From positions 1-12,166 of the forward strand of contig NZ_JAHHTD010000039.1 of NCBI RefSeq assembly GCF_020024835.1: a stretch of 12,166 bases of DNA, read 5' to 3'. The translations under genes were made by a program, and so were the position numbers. Of this stretch, positions 1-5,994 are shown piece after piece. The notes under the pieces were generated by a model. That model worked only from the letters and a program-made list of their open reading frames with translations. It was not told the origin of the DNA and did no database searches. This DNA comes from Campylobacter sp. (GTDB lineage: Bacteria; Campylobacterota; Campylobacteria; Campylobacterales; Campylobacteraceae). Each line of letters starts with the position of its first letter. Positions within the stretch are counted from its first letter, which is position 1.

Positions 1-54
1 TGCTATGTATTTTTCTACATTATAAGTAGGAAGTATGATTGAAATTTGAGACAT
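1..54 (-). CDS. Family 2 glycosyltransferase, N-terminal fragment (partial)
   Basis: The reverse strand from 54 to 1 reads as 18 codons beginning MSQISIILPTYNVEKYIA, the classic first beta strand and nucleotide-binding start of a GT-A fold family 2 glycosyltransferase (consensus SIIIPTYNxEKYI). The rest lies beyond the left edge. An AAGGGT Shine-Dalgarno sequence lies at 64-59 on the minus strand, 4 bases before the ATG, supporting this start. The gene is divergent from legB. Acceptor and donor cannot be known from this fragment. In a flagellar glycosylation locus it may extend or decorate a glycan, or it may belong to a neighbouring unrelated module. The call rests on 18 residues only, but the motif is distinctive. 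Confidence 0.72.
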   Translation of the reverse strand, partial: MSQISIILPTYNVEKYIA

Positions 55-72
55 TTTTACCCTTGCTAATTA

Positions 73-99
73 TAAAGATATAACATTAAATTTCGATAT
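73..99 (+). promoter_or_regulatory. Putative sigma-28 (FliA) promoter for legB
   Basis: TAAAGATA at 73-80, then 11 bases, then TTCGATAT at 92-99. This matches the flagellar sigma-28 pattern (TAAAGTTT, 11-base spacer, GCCGATAA; the Campylobacter -10 is CGATAT) in both boxes and in exact spacing. Transcription would begin near 105-109 and leave a leader of about 45 bases before legB. A TATAAA at 107-112 could instead be a housekeeping -10. Promoter activity is inferred, but expression together with late flagellar genes would make sense for a flagellin-modifying pathway. Confidence 0.55.
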
Positions 100-151
100 T
101 ATCTAATATAAATGGTATTATTTTAACTTATTTATTAAAACTAGGAAAATG

Positions 152-1159
152 ATGAAAAAGATTTTAATTACAGGTGCTGATGGTTTCATAGGCTCTCACT
201 TAGTTGAAATGCTCTTTAAAGAAAGTAAAGATAAAAATTCACCATATTTTGATTATAAAATCAAGGCTTTAAGCTATTATAATTCTTTTAATCATTGGGG
301 TTGGCTTGAGGATATAGAGTGTTTAGAAAGTATAGAAGTTGTTTGTGGGGATATTAAAGATCCGCATTTTGTTAAAAATATCACTAAAGATGTGGAGATT
401 ATTTTTCATCTAGCAGCTTTAATAGCTATACCTTATTCTTATATCGCTCCTGATAGTTACGTAGATGTTAATATAAAAGGCACCTTAAATATTTGTCAAA
501 GTGCGCTTGAAAATGGCGTCAAACGCATTATTTGCACTAGCACGAGTGAGGTTTATGGCTCGGCTTTATATGTGCCTATAGATGAAAAGCACCCTTTGCA
601 AGCTCAAAGTCCGTATTCAGCGAGTAAAATAGGTGCTGATTGCTTAGCTTTGAGTTTTTATAATTCTTTTAATATTCCTCTTATTATAGCAAGACCTTTT
701 AATACTTATGGCCCAAGACAAAGTGCAAGGGCTGTTATACCTACTATCATCACGCAAATTGCAAGCAATATAAAGCAGATTAAATTAGGCGATGTTTCTC
801 CTACGAGGGATTTTAACTATGTTAAAGATACTTGTTTAGGTTTTATAAAATTAGCTCAATGCCAAAAAGCCATTGGAGAGGTTGTAAATATAGGATCAAA
901 TTATGAAATTAGTATCAAAGATACTTTAGAGCTTATTAAAAAGCTTATGAAATCTAATGTAGAATTTATCATAGAAGATGAGAGAATAAGACCTGAAAAT
1001 AGCGAAGTATTTAGGCTTTGTTGTGATAATACCAAGATAAAAACTCTCACAGATTTTTTACCAAAATACGACATAGAAAAAGGTTTAAAAGAGACTATTA
1101 AATGGTTTGAAAATCCTTTAAATTTAAAAAAATATAAAAGTAATATTTACAATATATAA
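152..1159 (+). CDS. legB: LegB, NDP-N-acetylglucosamine 4,6-dehydratase (legionaminic acid pathway)
   Basis: Extended short-chain dehydrogenase/reductase that removes water from the N-acetylglucosamine nucleotide (GDP-linked in Campylobacter) to give the 4-keto-6-deoxy sugar, the first committed step to legionaminic acid. Visible features are the NAD-binding GADGFIG at residues 8-14, the dehydratase triad region TSTSEVYG at about 129-136, and the catalytic YSASK with Tyr155 and Lys159. RPFNTYGPRQ follows, as in NDP-sugar dehydratases. The length, 335 aa, is normal. Two adjacent ATGs exist at 149 and 152. AGGA at 143-146 lies 2 bases from the first and 5 from the second, so I prefer 152. It is preceded by the only promoter-sized gap in the window. 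The next gene starts 10 bases after the stop and is not the expected aminotransferase legC. Confidence 0.92.
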   Translation: MKKILITGADGFIGSHLVEMLFKESKDKNSPYFDYKIKALSYYNSFNHWGWLEDIECLESIEVVCGDIKDPHFVKNITKDVEIIFHLAALIAIPYSYIAPDSYVDVNIKGTLNICQSALENGVKRIICTSTSEVYGSALYVPIDEKHPLQAQSPYSASKIGADCLALSFYNSFNIPLIIARPFNTYGPRQSARAVIPTIITQIASNIKQIKLGDVSPTRDFNYVKDTCLGFIKLAQCQKAIGEVVNIGSNYEISIKDTLELIKKLMKSNVEFIIEDERIRPENSEVFRLCCDNTKIKTLTDFLPKYDIEKGLKETIKWFENPLNLKKYKSNIYNI

Positions 1160-1169
1160 GGTTTGCATT

Positions 1170-1778
1170 TTGAAAGAAAAAATTTTAATCATAGGTGCTG
1201 GAGGGCACGCAAGATCTTGTGTTGATGTCATAGAGCTTGAAAATAAATTTGAGATAATAGGCTATGTGGAAAAAGATAGCGATAAAAAAAGTTTTAAGTA
1301 TCCTATTTTAGGATGTGATGATGATTTAAAAAATCTTTTTAAGATAACTAAATTTGCTTTTATAGGCGTAGGACAGATTAAAAATGTAAATGATAGAGTA
1401 AGAATTTATGAAAATTTAAAAAGCATAGGTTTTATTTTGCCAACTATCATAAGCCCTCTTGCTTATGTCTCACCTTATGCAAATATACAAGAAGCAAGTA
1501 TAATAATGCACTATGCTTTAGTTAATACAAATGCACAAATTGGAAAAGCTTGTATAATAAATTCAAAAGCCTTAGTAGAACACGATGCTATAATAAAAGA
1601 CTTTTGTCATATATCTACTACTGCTGTGGTAAATGGAAAGTGTATCATAGAAGAAAAAAGCTTTTTAGGATCAAACACTCACTTAAAACACGGAACGATT
1701 TTAAAAGCAAAAAGTGTGTATTATAACAAACTAAACAACACTTCCCTATTTACTGGGGGGGGGGGAATGAGTGCATAA
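1170..1778 (+). CDS. PglD/NeuD-like sugar acyltransferase with C-terminal poly-G tract
   Basis: Bipartite sugar acetyltransferase of 202 aa. The N-terminal Rossmann-like sugar-nucleotide half carries GAGGHAR at residues 9-15. The left-handed beta-helix half (about 95-185) carries the putative catalytic His138 in LVEHD and His147 in the position that contacts acetyl-CoA in PglD. The family acetylates the 4-amino group of UDP-4-amino sugars (PglD) or O-acetylates sialic acids (NeuD). Here it could N-acetylate the LegB/LegC product (a LegH role) or acylate the finished nonulosonate; I cannot decide. Start is TTG at 1170, with AAGG at 1158-1161 eight bases upstream; no ATG fits the conserved N-terminus. 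A run of 11 G at 1755-1765 encodes four glycines just before the stop, so slippage changes only the last few residues (199 or 211 aa). Confidence 0.82.
   Translation: MKEKILIIGAGGHARSCVDVIELENKFEIIGYVEKDSDKKSFKYPILGCDDDLKNLFKITKFAFIGVGQIKNVNDRVRIYENLKSIGFILPTIISPLAYVSPYANIQEASIIMHYALVNTNAQIGKACIINSKALVEHDAIIKDFCHISTTAVVNGKCIIEEKSFLGSNTHLKHGTILKAKSVYYNKLNNTSLFTGGGGMSA
1755..1765 (+). repeat. Poly-G tract, 11 G (contingency locus)
   Basis: Uninterrupted run of 11 G in the last codons of the PglD/NeuD-like gene. At 11 G the frame ends with the peptide TGGGGMSA. At 10 G it stops as TGGGE, 199 aa. At 12 G it runs to 211 aa, overlapping the next gene's start. G tracts of this length are known slipped-strand mispairing sites in Campylobacter. 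Confidence 0.93.
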
Positions 1779-1787
1779 AGGAAAATG

Positions 1788-2507
1788 ATGAAAAAATACA
1801 TTAGCAATGAAGAAATTTCAGGTAATTTAGGAAGCAATGAAGAAATTTGGGAGCAAATTTTTTCTAAAAAAGAATGGGGTAAATACCCAAGTGAAAGCAT
1901 TATAAGATTTATAGCAAGAAATTTTTATAATGTCCAAGATAGAAGTAAAATCAATATCTTAGAATTAGGACTTGGCACAGGAGCAAATTTATGGTTTTGT
2001 GCAAAAGAGGGCTTTAATGTAAGTGGCATAGAGTGGAGTAAGACAGGAGTAGAGCGTTTTAAAGCTAGAATGAAAGATGAAAATTTAAGCGATAAAATCA
2101 AACAAATAAAAATTGGTGATTATGTAGAAAGATTAGATGAATTTGAAGATGAGAGCTTTGATGCGTGGATAGATAGCTATTCTTTAGCTTATAATGATTT
2201 TGAAAAAACTAAGTTCATCATACAAAAGGCTATGAAAAAGCTAAAAAGTGGGGGCAAGTTTTTGTCCATCACTCCAAGCCTTTATAATGATGGCTTTGAA
2301 AAAGATGAAAGCTTAGGTTATCATTTAGTAAAGCCTGCAAGCGGGAGTGATGCTTGCACGGGGGTTATAAGGTATTGTGATGAAAAAGATTTACAAGAGC
2401 TTTATGAGGGTGCAACTTATAGCATTAATGATATAAAAATTCACATACAAAAAAATCTAACTAAACAATTAAATGAACTTTTTATAATCGAGGGGTATAA
2501 AATATGA
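1788..2507 (+). CDS. Class I SAM-dependent methyltransferase, first paralogue
   Basis: Class I methyltransferase of 239 aa. Motif I is ILELGLGTGANL at residues 57-68, with the acidic end of strand beta-2 in VSGIEWS (Glu82). GDY near residue 110 and SFDAWID correspond to later motifs, and LKSGGKF is the usual post-motif III loop. The substrate is unknown; position between legB and ptmG suggests O- or N-methylation of a nonulosonic acid or of an acyl group on it. ATGs lie at 1785 and 1788. AAGGA at 1778-1782 is 2 and 5 bases away respectively, so 1788 is preferred. The N-terminal half is identical at DNA level to the next gene, while the C-terminal half is clearly diverged, so the two probably differ in substrate. 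The stop overlaps the next start (ATGA). Confidence 0.83.
   Translation: MKKYISNEEISGNLGSNEEIWEQIFSKKEWGKYPSESIIRFIARNFYNVQDRSKINILELGLGTGANLWFCAKEGFNVSGIEWSKTGVERFKARMKDENLSDKIKQIKIGDYVERLDEFEDESFDAWIDSYSLAYNDFEKTKFIIQKAMKKLKSGGKFLSITPSLYNDGFEKDESLGYHLVKPASGSDACTGVIRYCDEKDLQELYEGATYSINDIKIHIQKNLTKQLNELFIIEGYKI
1848..2164 (+). repeat. Direct repeat copy 1 (about 317 bp, perfect)
   Basis: This segment covers the N-terminal half, including the SAM-binding motif, of the first methyltransferase. I aligned it by eye to 2516-2832 (offset 668) and found no mismatch. It ends abruptly after GCTTTGATGC in both copies, after which the genes diverge. Sharp boundaries suggest gene conversion or recent partial duplication. 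Confidence 0.93.
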
Positions 2508-3205
2508 ATTATTTGTGGGAGCAAATTTTTTCTAAAAAAGAATGGGGTAAATACCCAAGTGAAAGCATTATAAGATTTATAGCAAGAAATTTTTATAATG
2601 TCCAAGATAGAAGTAAAATCAATATCTTAGAATTAGGACTTGGCACAGGAGCAAATTTATGGTTTTGTGCAAAAGAGGGCTTTAATGTAAGTGGCATAGA
2701 GTGGAGTAAGACAGGAGTAGAGCGTTTTAAAGCTAGAATGAAAGATGAAAATTTAAGCGATAAAATCAAACAAATAAAAATTGGTGATTATGTAGAAAGA
2801 TTAGATGAATTTGAAGATGAGAGCTTTGATGCCATTATAGATATAGCTTCACTTTGTTGTAATGATAGAGAAAAGTCAAAAAATATTTTTTTAAAGGCTA
2901 TTAAAAAGCTAAAAAATGGTGGCAAATTTTATTCTAGTGCTTTATCTAAAAATATTTTTGGTTATGAAGCTAATAAGGGAGATTTTTTTGAACCAACTAA
3001 GGGAATTTACACAGGAGTGGGGATTTTGCGTTTTGATGATGAAGCGAGTTTAAAAGAGCTTTATAAAGAATTAAAATGTATCAATTTTTACACTCAGACT
3101 TTAAAAAGTGATGGAGTCATTAATGATGAAATTTTAATTTTTGAAGGTGAAAAAAGTCCTATGGGGGGGGGAATCATCAAAAATAAGGCTTTGGAAAATG
3201 AGTAA
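2504..3205 (+). CDS. Class I SAM-dependent methyltransferase, second paralogue, with C-terminal poly-G tract
   Basis: Class I methyltransferase of 233 aa. Motif I ILELGLGTGANL is at residues 41-52 and GIEWS is near 64-68. It is shorter at the N-terminus than its neighbour and starts directly in the shared region (WEQIFSKKEWGKYPSE). After residue 109 it diverges from the first paralogue, although the LKNGGKF loop and the end FEGEKS remain recognisably homologous. AGGGG at 2491-2495 lies eight bases before the ATG, which overlaps the previous stop. A run of nine G at 3163-3171 falls after the conserved domain. At nine G the protein ends PMGGGIIKNKALENE. At eight G the frame continues in register into the downstream acyltransferase, giving a predicted 559-aa fusion. 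The substrate is unknown, but a sugar or acyl modification of legionaminic acid is plausible. Confidence 0.83.
   Translation: MNYLWEQIFSKKEWGKYPSESIIRFIARNFYNVQDRSKINILELGLGTGANLWFCAKEGFNVSGIEWSKTGVERFKARMKDENLSDKIKQIKIGDYVERLDEFEDESFDAIIDIASLCCNDREKSKNIFLKAIKKLKNGGKFYSSALSKNIFGYEANKGDFFEPTKGIYTGVGILRFDDEASLKELYKELKCINFYTQTLKSDGVINDEILIFEGEKSPMGGGIIKNKALENE
2516..2832 (+). repeat. Direct repeat copy 2 (about 317 bp, perfect)
   Basis: Second copy of the repeat at 1848-2164, in the second methyltransferase gene. The offset of 668 bases places both copies in the same relative reading frame, so recombination between them would delete 668 bp and leave one in-frame gene with the first gene's start and the second gene's C-terminal half. 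Confidence 0.93.
3163..3171 (+). repeat. Poly-G tract, 9 G (possible gene-fusion switch)
   Basis: Run of nine G near the end of the second methyltransferase. Nine G gives separate genes. Eight G gives an open frame from the methyltransferase into the downstream acyltransferase. Ten G stops early as MGGGNHQK (227 aa). Confidence 0.9.
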
Positions 3206-4184
3206 GATTTTGCTTGAAAATTTTGATGGTCATTTTTGTGATGATTTTAGCGAGGATATTTATTTTCAAAAAGAATACGTAGGGCTTTATGGAGAGGTTT
3301 TTGAATTTATCTATAAAGAAAATGGAAATTTTTTTAAAATCGTAGCTAATAAACAAAAGATAAAAAATACTTCTTTTTTTGATTTGCAAAGTCCTTACGG
3401 CTATGGTGGAATTTATAGCAATAGCGTAGATAGTGATTTTTTAACAAGAGCTTTAAGTGGTTTAAAACAACAAGCTTTAAAAGAAAATATCATCGCTTTT
3501 TTTATAAGATTTCATCCTTTTGACAAAAATTTAAATTTTTATCAAACAAAGCTTGATTTTTTCAAAAAAGAAAGAAAGATAGTCATAGTGCCAGTTTATA
3601 AAGATTTAGAGCAAATTAGAGCAAATTATAGCCCAAGGATAAGAACTTATATAAAAAAAGCAAGAAAAGAGCTTGAAATTTCTATAGTAAATGCAAAAGA
3701 TGCTAAAGATTTTAAAAGACTTTATGATGAAACTATGAGAAAAAATCAAGCAAGCAAATTTTATTTTTTTAGTGATGATTATTTTAAAGAGCTTTTTAAT
3801 TTTAAGTCAAATTTAGTTTTAAAAGCAAGCTATGATGGTGAAATTTTAGCTTATGCTAGTTTTTTCTTAGATAAAAAATTTGCTTATTATCACTTAAGTG
3901 CAAACAAAAATGAAAAATACGCAAACGCAGCTTTACTTGATTTTTCTTTTGAAATTTGTTCTAGCAAAGATATAGATTTTGTTTTGCTTGGCGGTGGGGT
4001 TAAAGATGATGATAATTTGTTTTATTTTAAGCAAAAATTTTCGACACTTGAGAGCTTTTTTTATATAGGTGGTATGATTTTTGATGAGGTAAATTATAAA
4101 GAATTTTGTAAAGCTTATAAAAATAATTTCTTTTTAAAATATCGTGATACGGGGGGGGGTAGAAGTGATTTTTATAATCTTTAA
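3198..4184 (+). CDS. FemAB/GNAT-like acyltransferase with C-terminal poly-G tract
   Basis: Protein of 328 aa resembling the FemAB-type branch of the GNAT superfamily (Acetyltransf_6-like). An N-terminal region (1-140) leads to a basic segment RIRTYIKKARKE at about 147-158. The GNAT core follows: FKRLYDETM near 172-180, YDGEILAYASFF near 212-223, and LLGGGVKDDDNLFYFKQKFS at 263-282, the last being the characteristic FemAB C-terminal signature. Relatives transfer acetyl or aminoacyl groups to sugar amines or peptides, so an acyl substituent on the nonulosonate is a reasonable guess, but the substrate is unproven. The frame is open further upstream (from 3141), but I choose ATG 3198: GGA at 3193-3195 precedes it and it overlaps the previous stop by eight bases in a coupled arrangement. 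A nine-G tract lies ten codons from the end. No signal peptide or membrane segment is seen. Confidence 0.75.
   Translation: MSKILLENFDGHFCDDFSEDIYFQKEYVGLYGEVFEFIYKENGNFFKIVANKQKIKNTSFFDLQSPYGYGGIYSNSVDSDFLTRALSGLKQQALKENIIAFFIRFHPFDKNLNFYQTKLDFFKKERKIVIVPVYKDLEQIRANYSPRIRTYIKKARKELEISIVNAKDAKDFKRLYDETMRKNQASKFYFFSDDYFKELFNFKSNLVLKASYDGEILAYASFFLDKKFAYYHLSANKNEKYANAALLDFSFEICSSKDIDFVLLGGGVKDDDNLFYFKQKFSTLESFFYIGGMIFDEVNYKEFCKAYKNNFFLKYRDTGGGRSDFYNL
4151..4159 (+). repeat. Poly-G tract, 9 G (contingency locus)
   Basis: Run of nine G at the 3' end of the FemAB-like gene. Nine G gives the ending TGGGRSDFYNL (328 aa). Ten G stops at once after TGGG (321 aa). Eight G extends to 336 aa and overlaps the ptmG start. 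The catalytic domain is complete in all three. Confidence 0.9.
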
Positions 4185-4195
4185 ATGGAGTAAAA

Positions 4196-5320
4196 ATGAA
4201 ATATTGTGATTATTGTGTGATGCCAGATACTAGGCCTGGGATTAAATTTAGCCTTGATAAGGAGGGTAAAAATATATGCAGTGCTTGTATCAATCACAAA
4301 AATAAAGAAAAGATTGATTATAAAGCTAGATTTAAGGAGCTTGAAGAGCTTTGCGATAAATACAGACGTTGTAATGGTAAATTTGAGTATGATTGTGCTA
4401 TAGCAGTAAGTGGAGGCAAAGATAGTCATTTTCAAGTGCATATTATGAAAGAGAAATTAGGAATGAATCCTGTGCTTTTTAGCGTTGAAGATAATTTTAC
4501 TATGACTGAGGCGGGCAAGAAAAATTTAAGAAATATCAGTGAGGAATTTGCTTGCCATCTTATCACTCTTAAGCCTGATATTAAAACTCAAAAAAAAGTA
4601 ATGCTAAAGACCTTTGAAAAATATGGCAAACCTACTTGGTTTATAGATCGTCTTATATATTCTTATCCTTTTGCAATGGCTCTTAAATTTAACACACCCT
4701 TGCTTGTTTATGGAGAAAATGTAAGCTATGAATATGGCGGTAGTGATGGGCTTGAAACGCCAAGTGCTAAAGGTATATTTTTAAATGGGGTAGCAAGTGA
4801 TTTAGACATTAATGAATTTATCGATGAGGAAACTAGCAGAGAAAATTTGCAATTATTTTTTAATCCTAACAAAGATGATATTAATAAGCTTGATCCTATA
4901 TATCTTTCTTATTTTGTTAAGTGGAATTCTTATGAAAATTATATTTTTGCTAAGAGTAGGGGATTTTGTGATTTAAATGGAGAATGGGATAGGACTCATT
5001 GTGCTGAAAATTTTGATCAAATAGATAGCATAGCTTATACGCTTCATGCTTGGATGAAATATCCTAAATTTGGGCACGCTATGGCGAGTGATTATGCTTC
5101 AAGATTTGTTCGCTATGGGCTTTTAAATAGGCAAGAAGCAGTAAAAATAGTCAAAAAAAGAGATCATTTGCTTGATAATAAATGTATAGAGGATTTTTGT
5201 GCTTTTGTGGGCATTAGCAAGGCTAAATTTTATGAGATAGTGCAAAAGCATTATAATTTGGATTTGTTTTATAAAAATGAATTTGGTGAGTTTAAACTCA
5301 AAGAAGAATTAAAAGGATAA
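4196..5320 (+). CDS. ptmG: PtmG, N-acetyl sugar amidotransferase (acetamidino-legionaminic acid synthesis)
   Basis: Member of the WbpG/WbuX/PseA family of ATP-dependent amidotransferases (374 aa). In Campylobacter ptmG is linked to conversion of the acetamido group of legionaminic acid to acetamidino. An N-terminal metal-binding pair of CxxC motifs is visible at Cys4/Cys7 and Cys28/Cys31. The PP-loop ATP pyrophosphatase signature SGGKDS lies at residues 72-77. The C-terminal half holds the helical region typical of the family. Relatives take ammonia from HisH-like glutaminase partners; none is encoded in this window, so ammonia or a partner must come from elsewhere. TGGAG at 4185-4189 precedes the ATG by six bases. 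It abuts ptmH with a two-base gap, fitting the sequential PtmG then PtmH modification. Confidence 0.9.
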   Translation: MKYCDYCVMPDTRPGIKFSLDKEGKNICSACINHKNKEKIDYKARFKELEELCDKYRRCNGKFEYDCAIAVSGGKDSHFQVHIMKEKLGMNPVLFSVEDNFTMTEAGKKNLRNISEEFACHLITLKPDIKTQKKVMLKTFEKYGKPTWFIDRLIYSYPFAMALKFNTPLLVYGENVSYEYGGSDGLETPSAKGIFLNGVASDLDINEFIDEETSRENLQLFFNPNKDDINKLDPIYLSYFVKWNSYENYIFAKSRGFCDLNGEWDRTHCAENFDQIDSIAYTLHAWMKYPKFGHAMASDYASRFVRYGLLNRQEAVKIVKKRDHLLDNKCIEDFCAFVGISKAKFYEIVQKHYNLDLFYKNEFGEFKLKEELKG

Positions 5321-5322
5321 TT

Positions 5323-5994
5323 ATGATTTCATCTTTAAAAGCTTATAATGAAAAATACGACAAAGGCTATGGAGTGCTATATCCTGATGGACATATAGTA
5401 AGATTTTATGAGAGAGTATTAAAATACAAATTAAACAAAACAAGTGGGAATTTACTTGATTTTGGTTGTGGCAATGGTGTTCATTGTGCTTATTTTAAAA
5501 GCAAAGGCTTTAATCCCTTTGGCATAGATATAGTAGCTAGTATAAGGGCTAATTGGGAAAAATTGTCATTGGGGGGGGGGAATTTGCATATAATAAATCC
5601 AAATTCTAGTTTTAAAAATCTTTTTAATGAAAAAATGGACGTTATTTTTGCAAATCAAAGTTTGTATTATTTGTCTAATTTAAAAGAAACTATACAAGAA
5701 TTTTATGAATTAGCAAATGATAAGGCTGTATTTTTTGCCACTATGATGAGTGAAAAAAATTATTATTATAAAAATTCTAGTGAATGTGAAAATACAAATT
5801 TAAAAAAAGTAGTTTTAAAAGGTAGATTAAATGAGGAAAGTTATATTAATTTTATTAAAGAACCTTGTGAATTAAAAGAACTTTTTAAGCCTTTTAAAAC
5901 TCTTTATCTTGGCGAGTATGACCCTATAAATATTTTTGATTTTGAAAATGAGGGAAGTGCTCATCATTATATTTATATAGGTGTTAAAGAATGA
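5323..5994 (+). CDS. ptmH: PtmH, phase-variable methyltransferase (N-methyl-acetimidoyl legionaminic acid)
   Basis: Class I SAM methyltransferase, 223 aa, with motif I LLDFGCGNG at residues 44-52 and the beta-2 acidic residue in FGIDIV near 67-72. In Campylobacter PtmH is linked to N-methylation of the acetamidino group formed with PtmG. A ten-G tract at 5571-5580 encodes Gly84-86 in the middle of the SAM-binding domain. At ten G the gene is full length (ON). Nine G truncates it to 89 aa and eleven G to 95 aa. In strain NCTC 11168 this gene is, as I recall, annotated as two pieces (Cj1325/Cj1326), consistent with an OFF tract. AAGGA at 5313-5317 sits five bases before the ATG. The stop overlaps the legI start (ATGA). 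Confidence 0.87.
   Translation: MISSLKAYNEKYDKGYGVLYPDGHIVRFYERVLKYKLNKTSGNLLDFGCGNGVHCAYFKSKGFNPFGIDIVASIRANWEKLSLGGGNLHIINPNSSFKNLFNEKMDVIFANQSLYYLSNLKETIQEFYELANDKAVFFATMMSEKNYYYKNSSECENTNLKKVVLKGRLNEESYINFIKEPCELKELFKPFKTLYLGEYDPINIFDFENEGSAHHYIYIGVKE
5571..5580 (+). repeat. Poly-G tract, 10 G, ptmH ON
   Basis: Run of ten G inside the methyltransferase domain of ptmH. Only ten G (or a length differing by a multiple of three) keeps the frame. One more or one fewer G gives a stop within about ten codons. This is a real ON/OFF switch, unlike the tracts near gene ends upstream. Confidence 0.95.

Noticed and set aside
69..74. TATAAT on the minus strand as promoter of the glycosyltransferase
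   Set aside because: It is only about 15 bases from the start codon, so transcription would begin within or next to the AAGGGT ribosome binding site. The promoter is more likely further right, but none was clear.
3141..3197. Earlier start for the FemAB-like gene at 3141
   Set aside because: It would add 19 residues read out of frame through the end of the methyltransferase and its G tract. The ATG at 3198 has GGA upstream and the typical overlap. The upstream openness matters only for the fusion state.
4181..4441. Minus-strand frame opposite the start of ptmG
   Set aside because: It overlaps the conserved CxxC and PP-loop region of ptmG; no ribosome binding site or known motif supports it.
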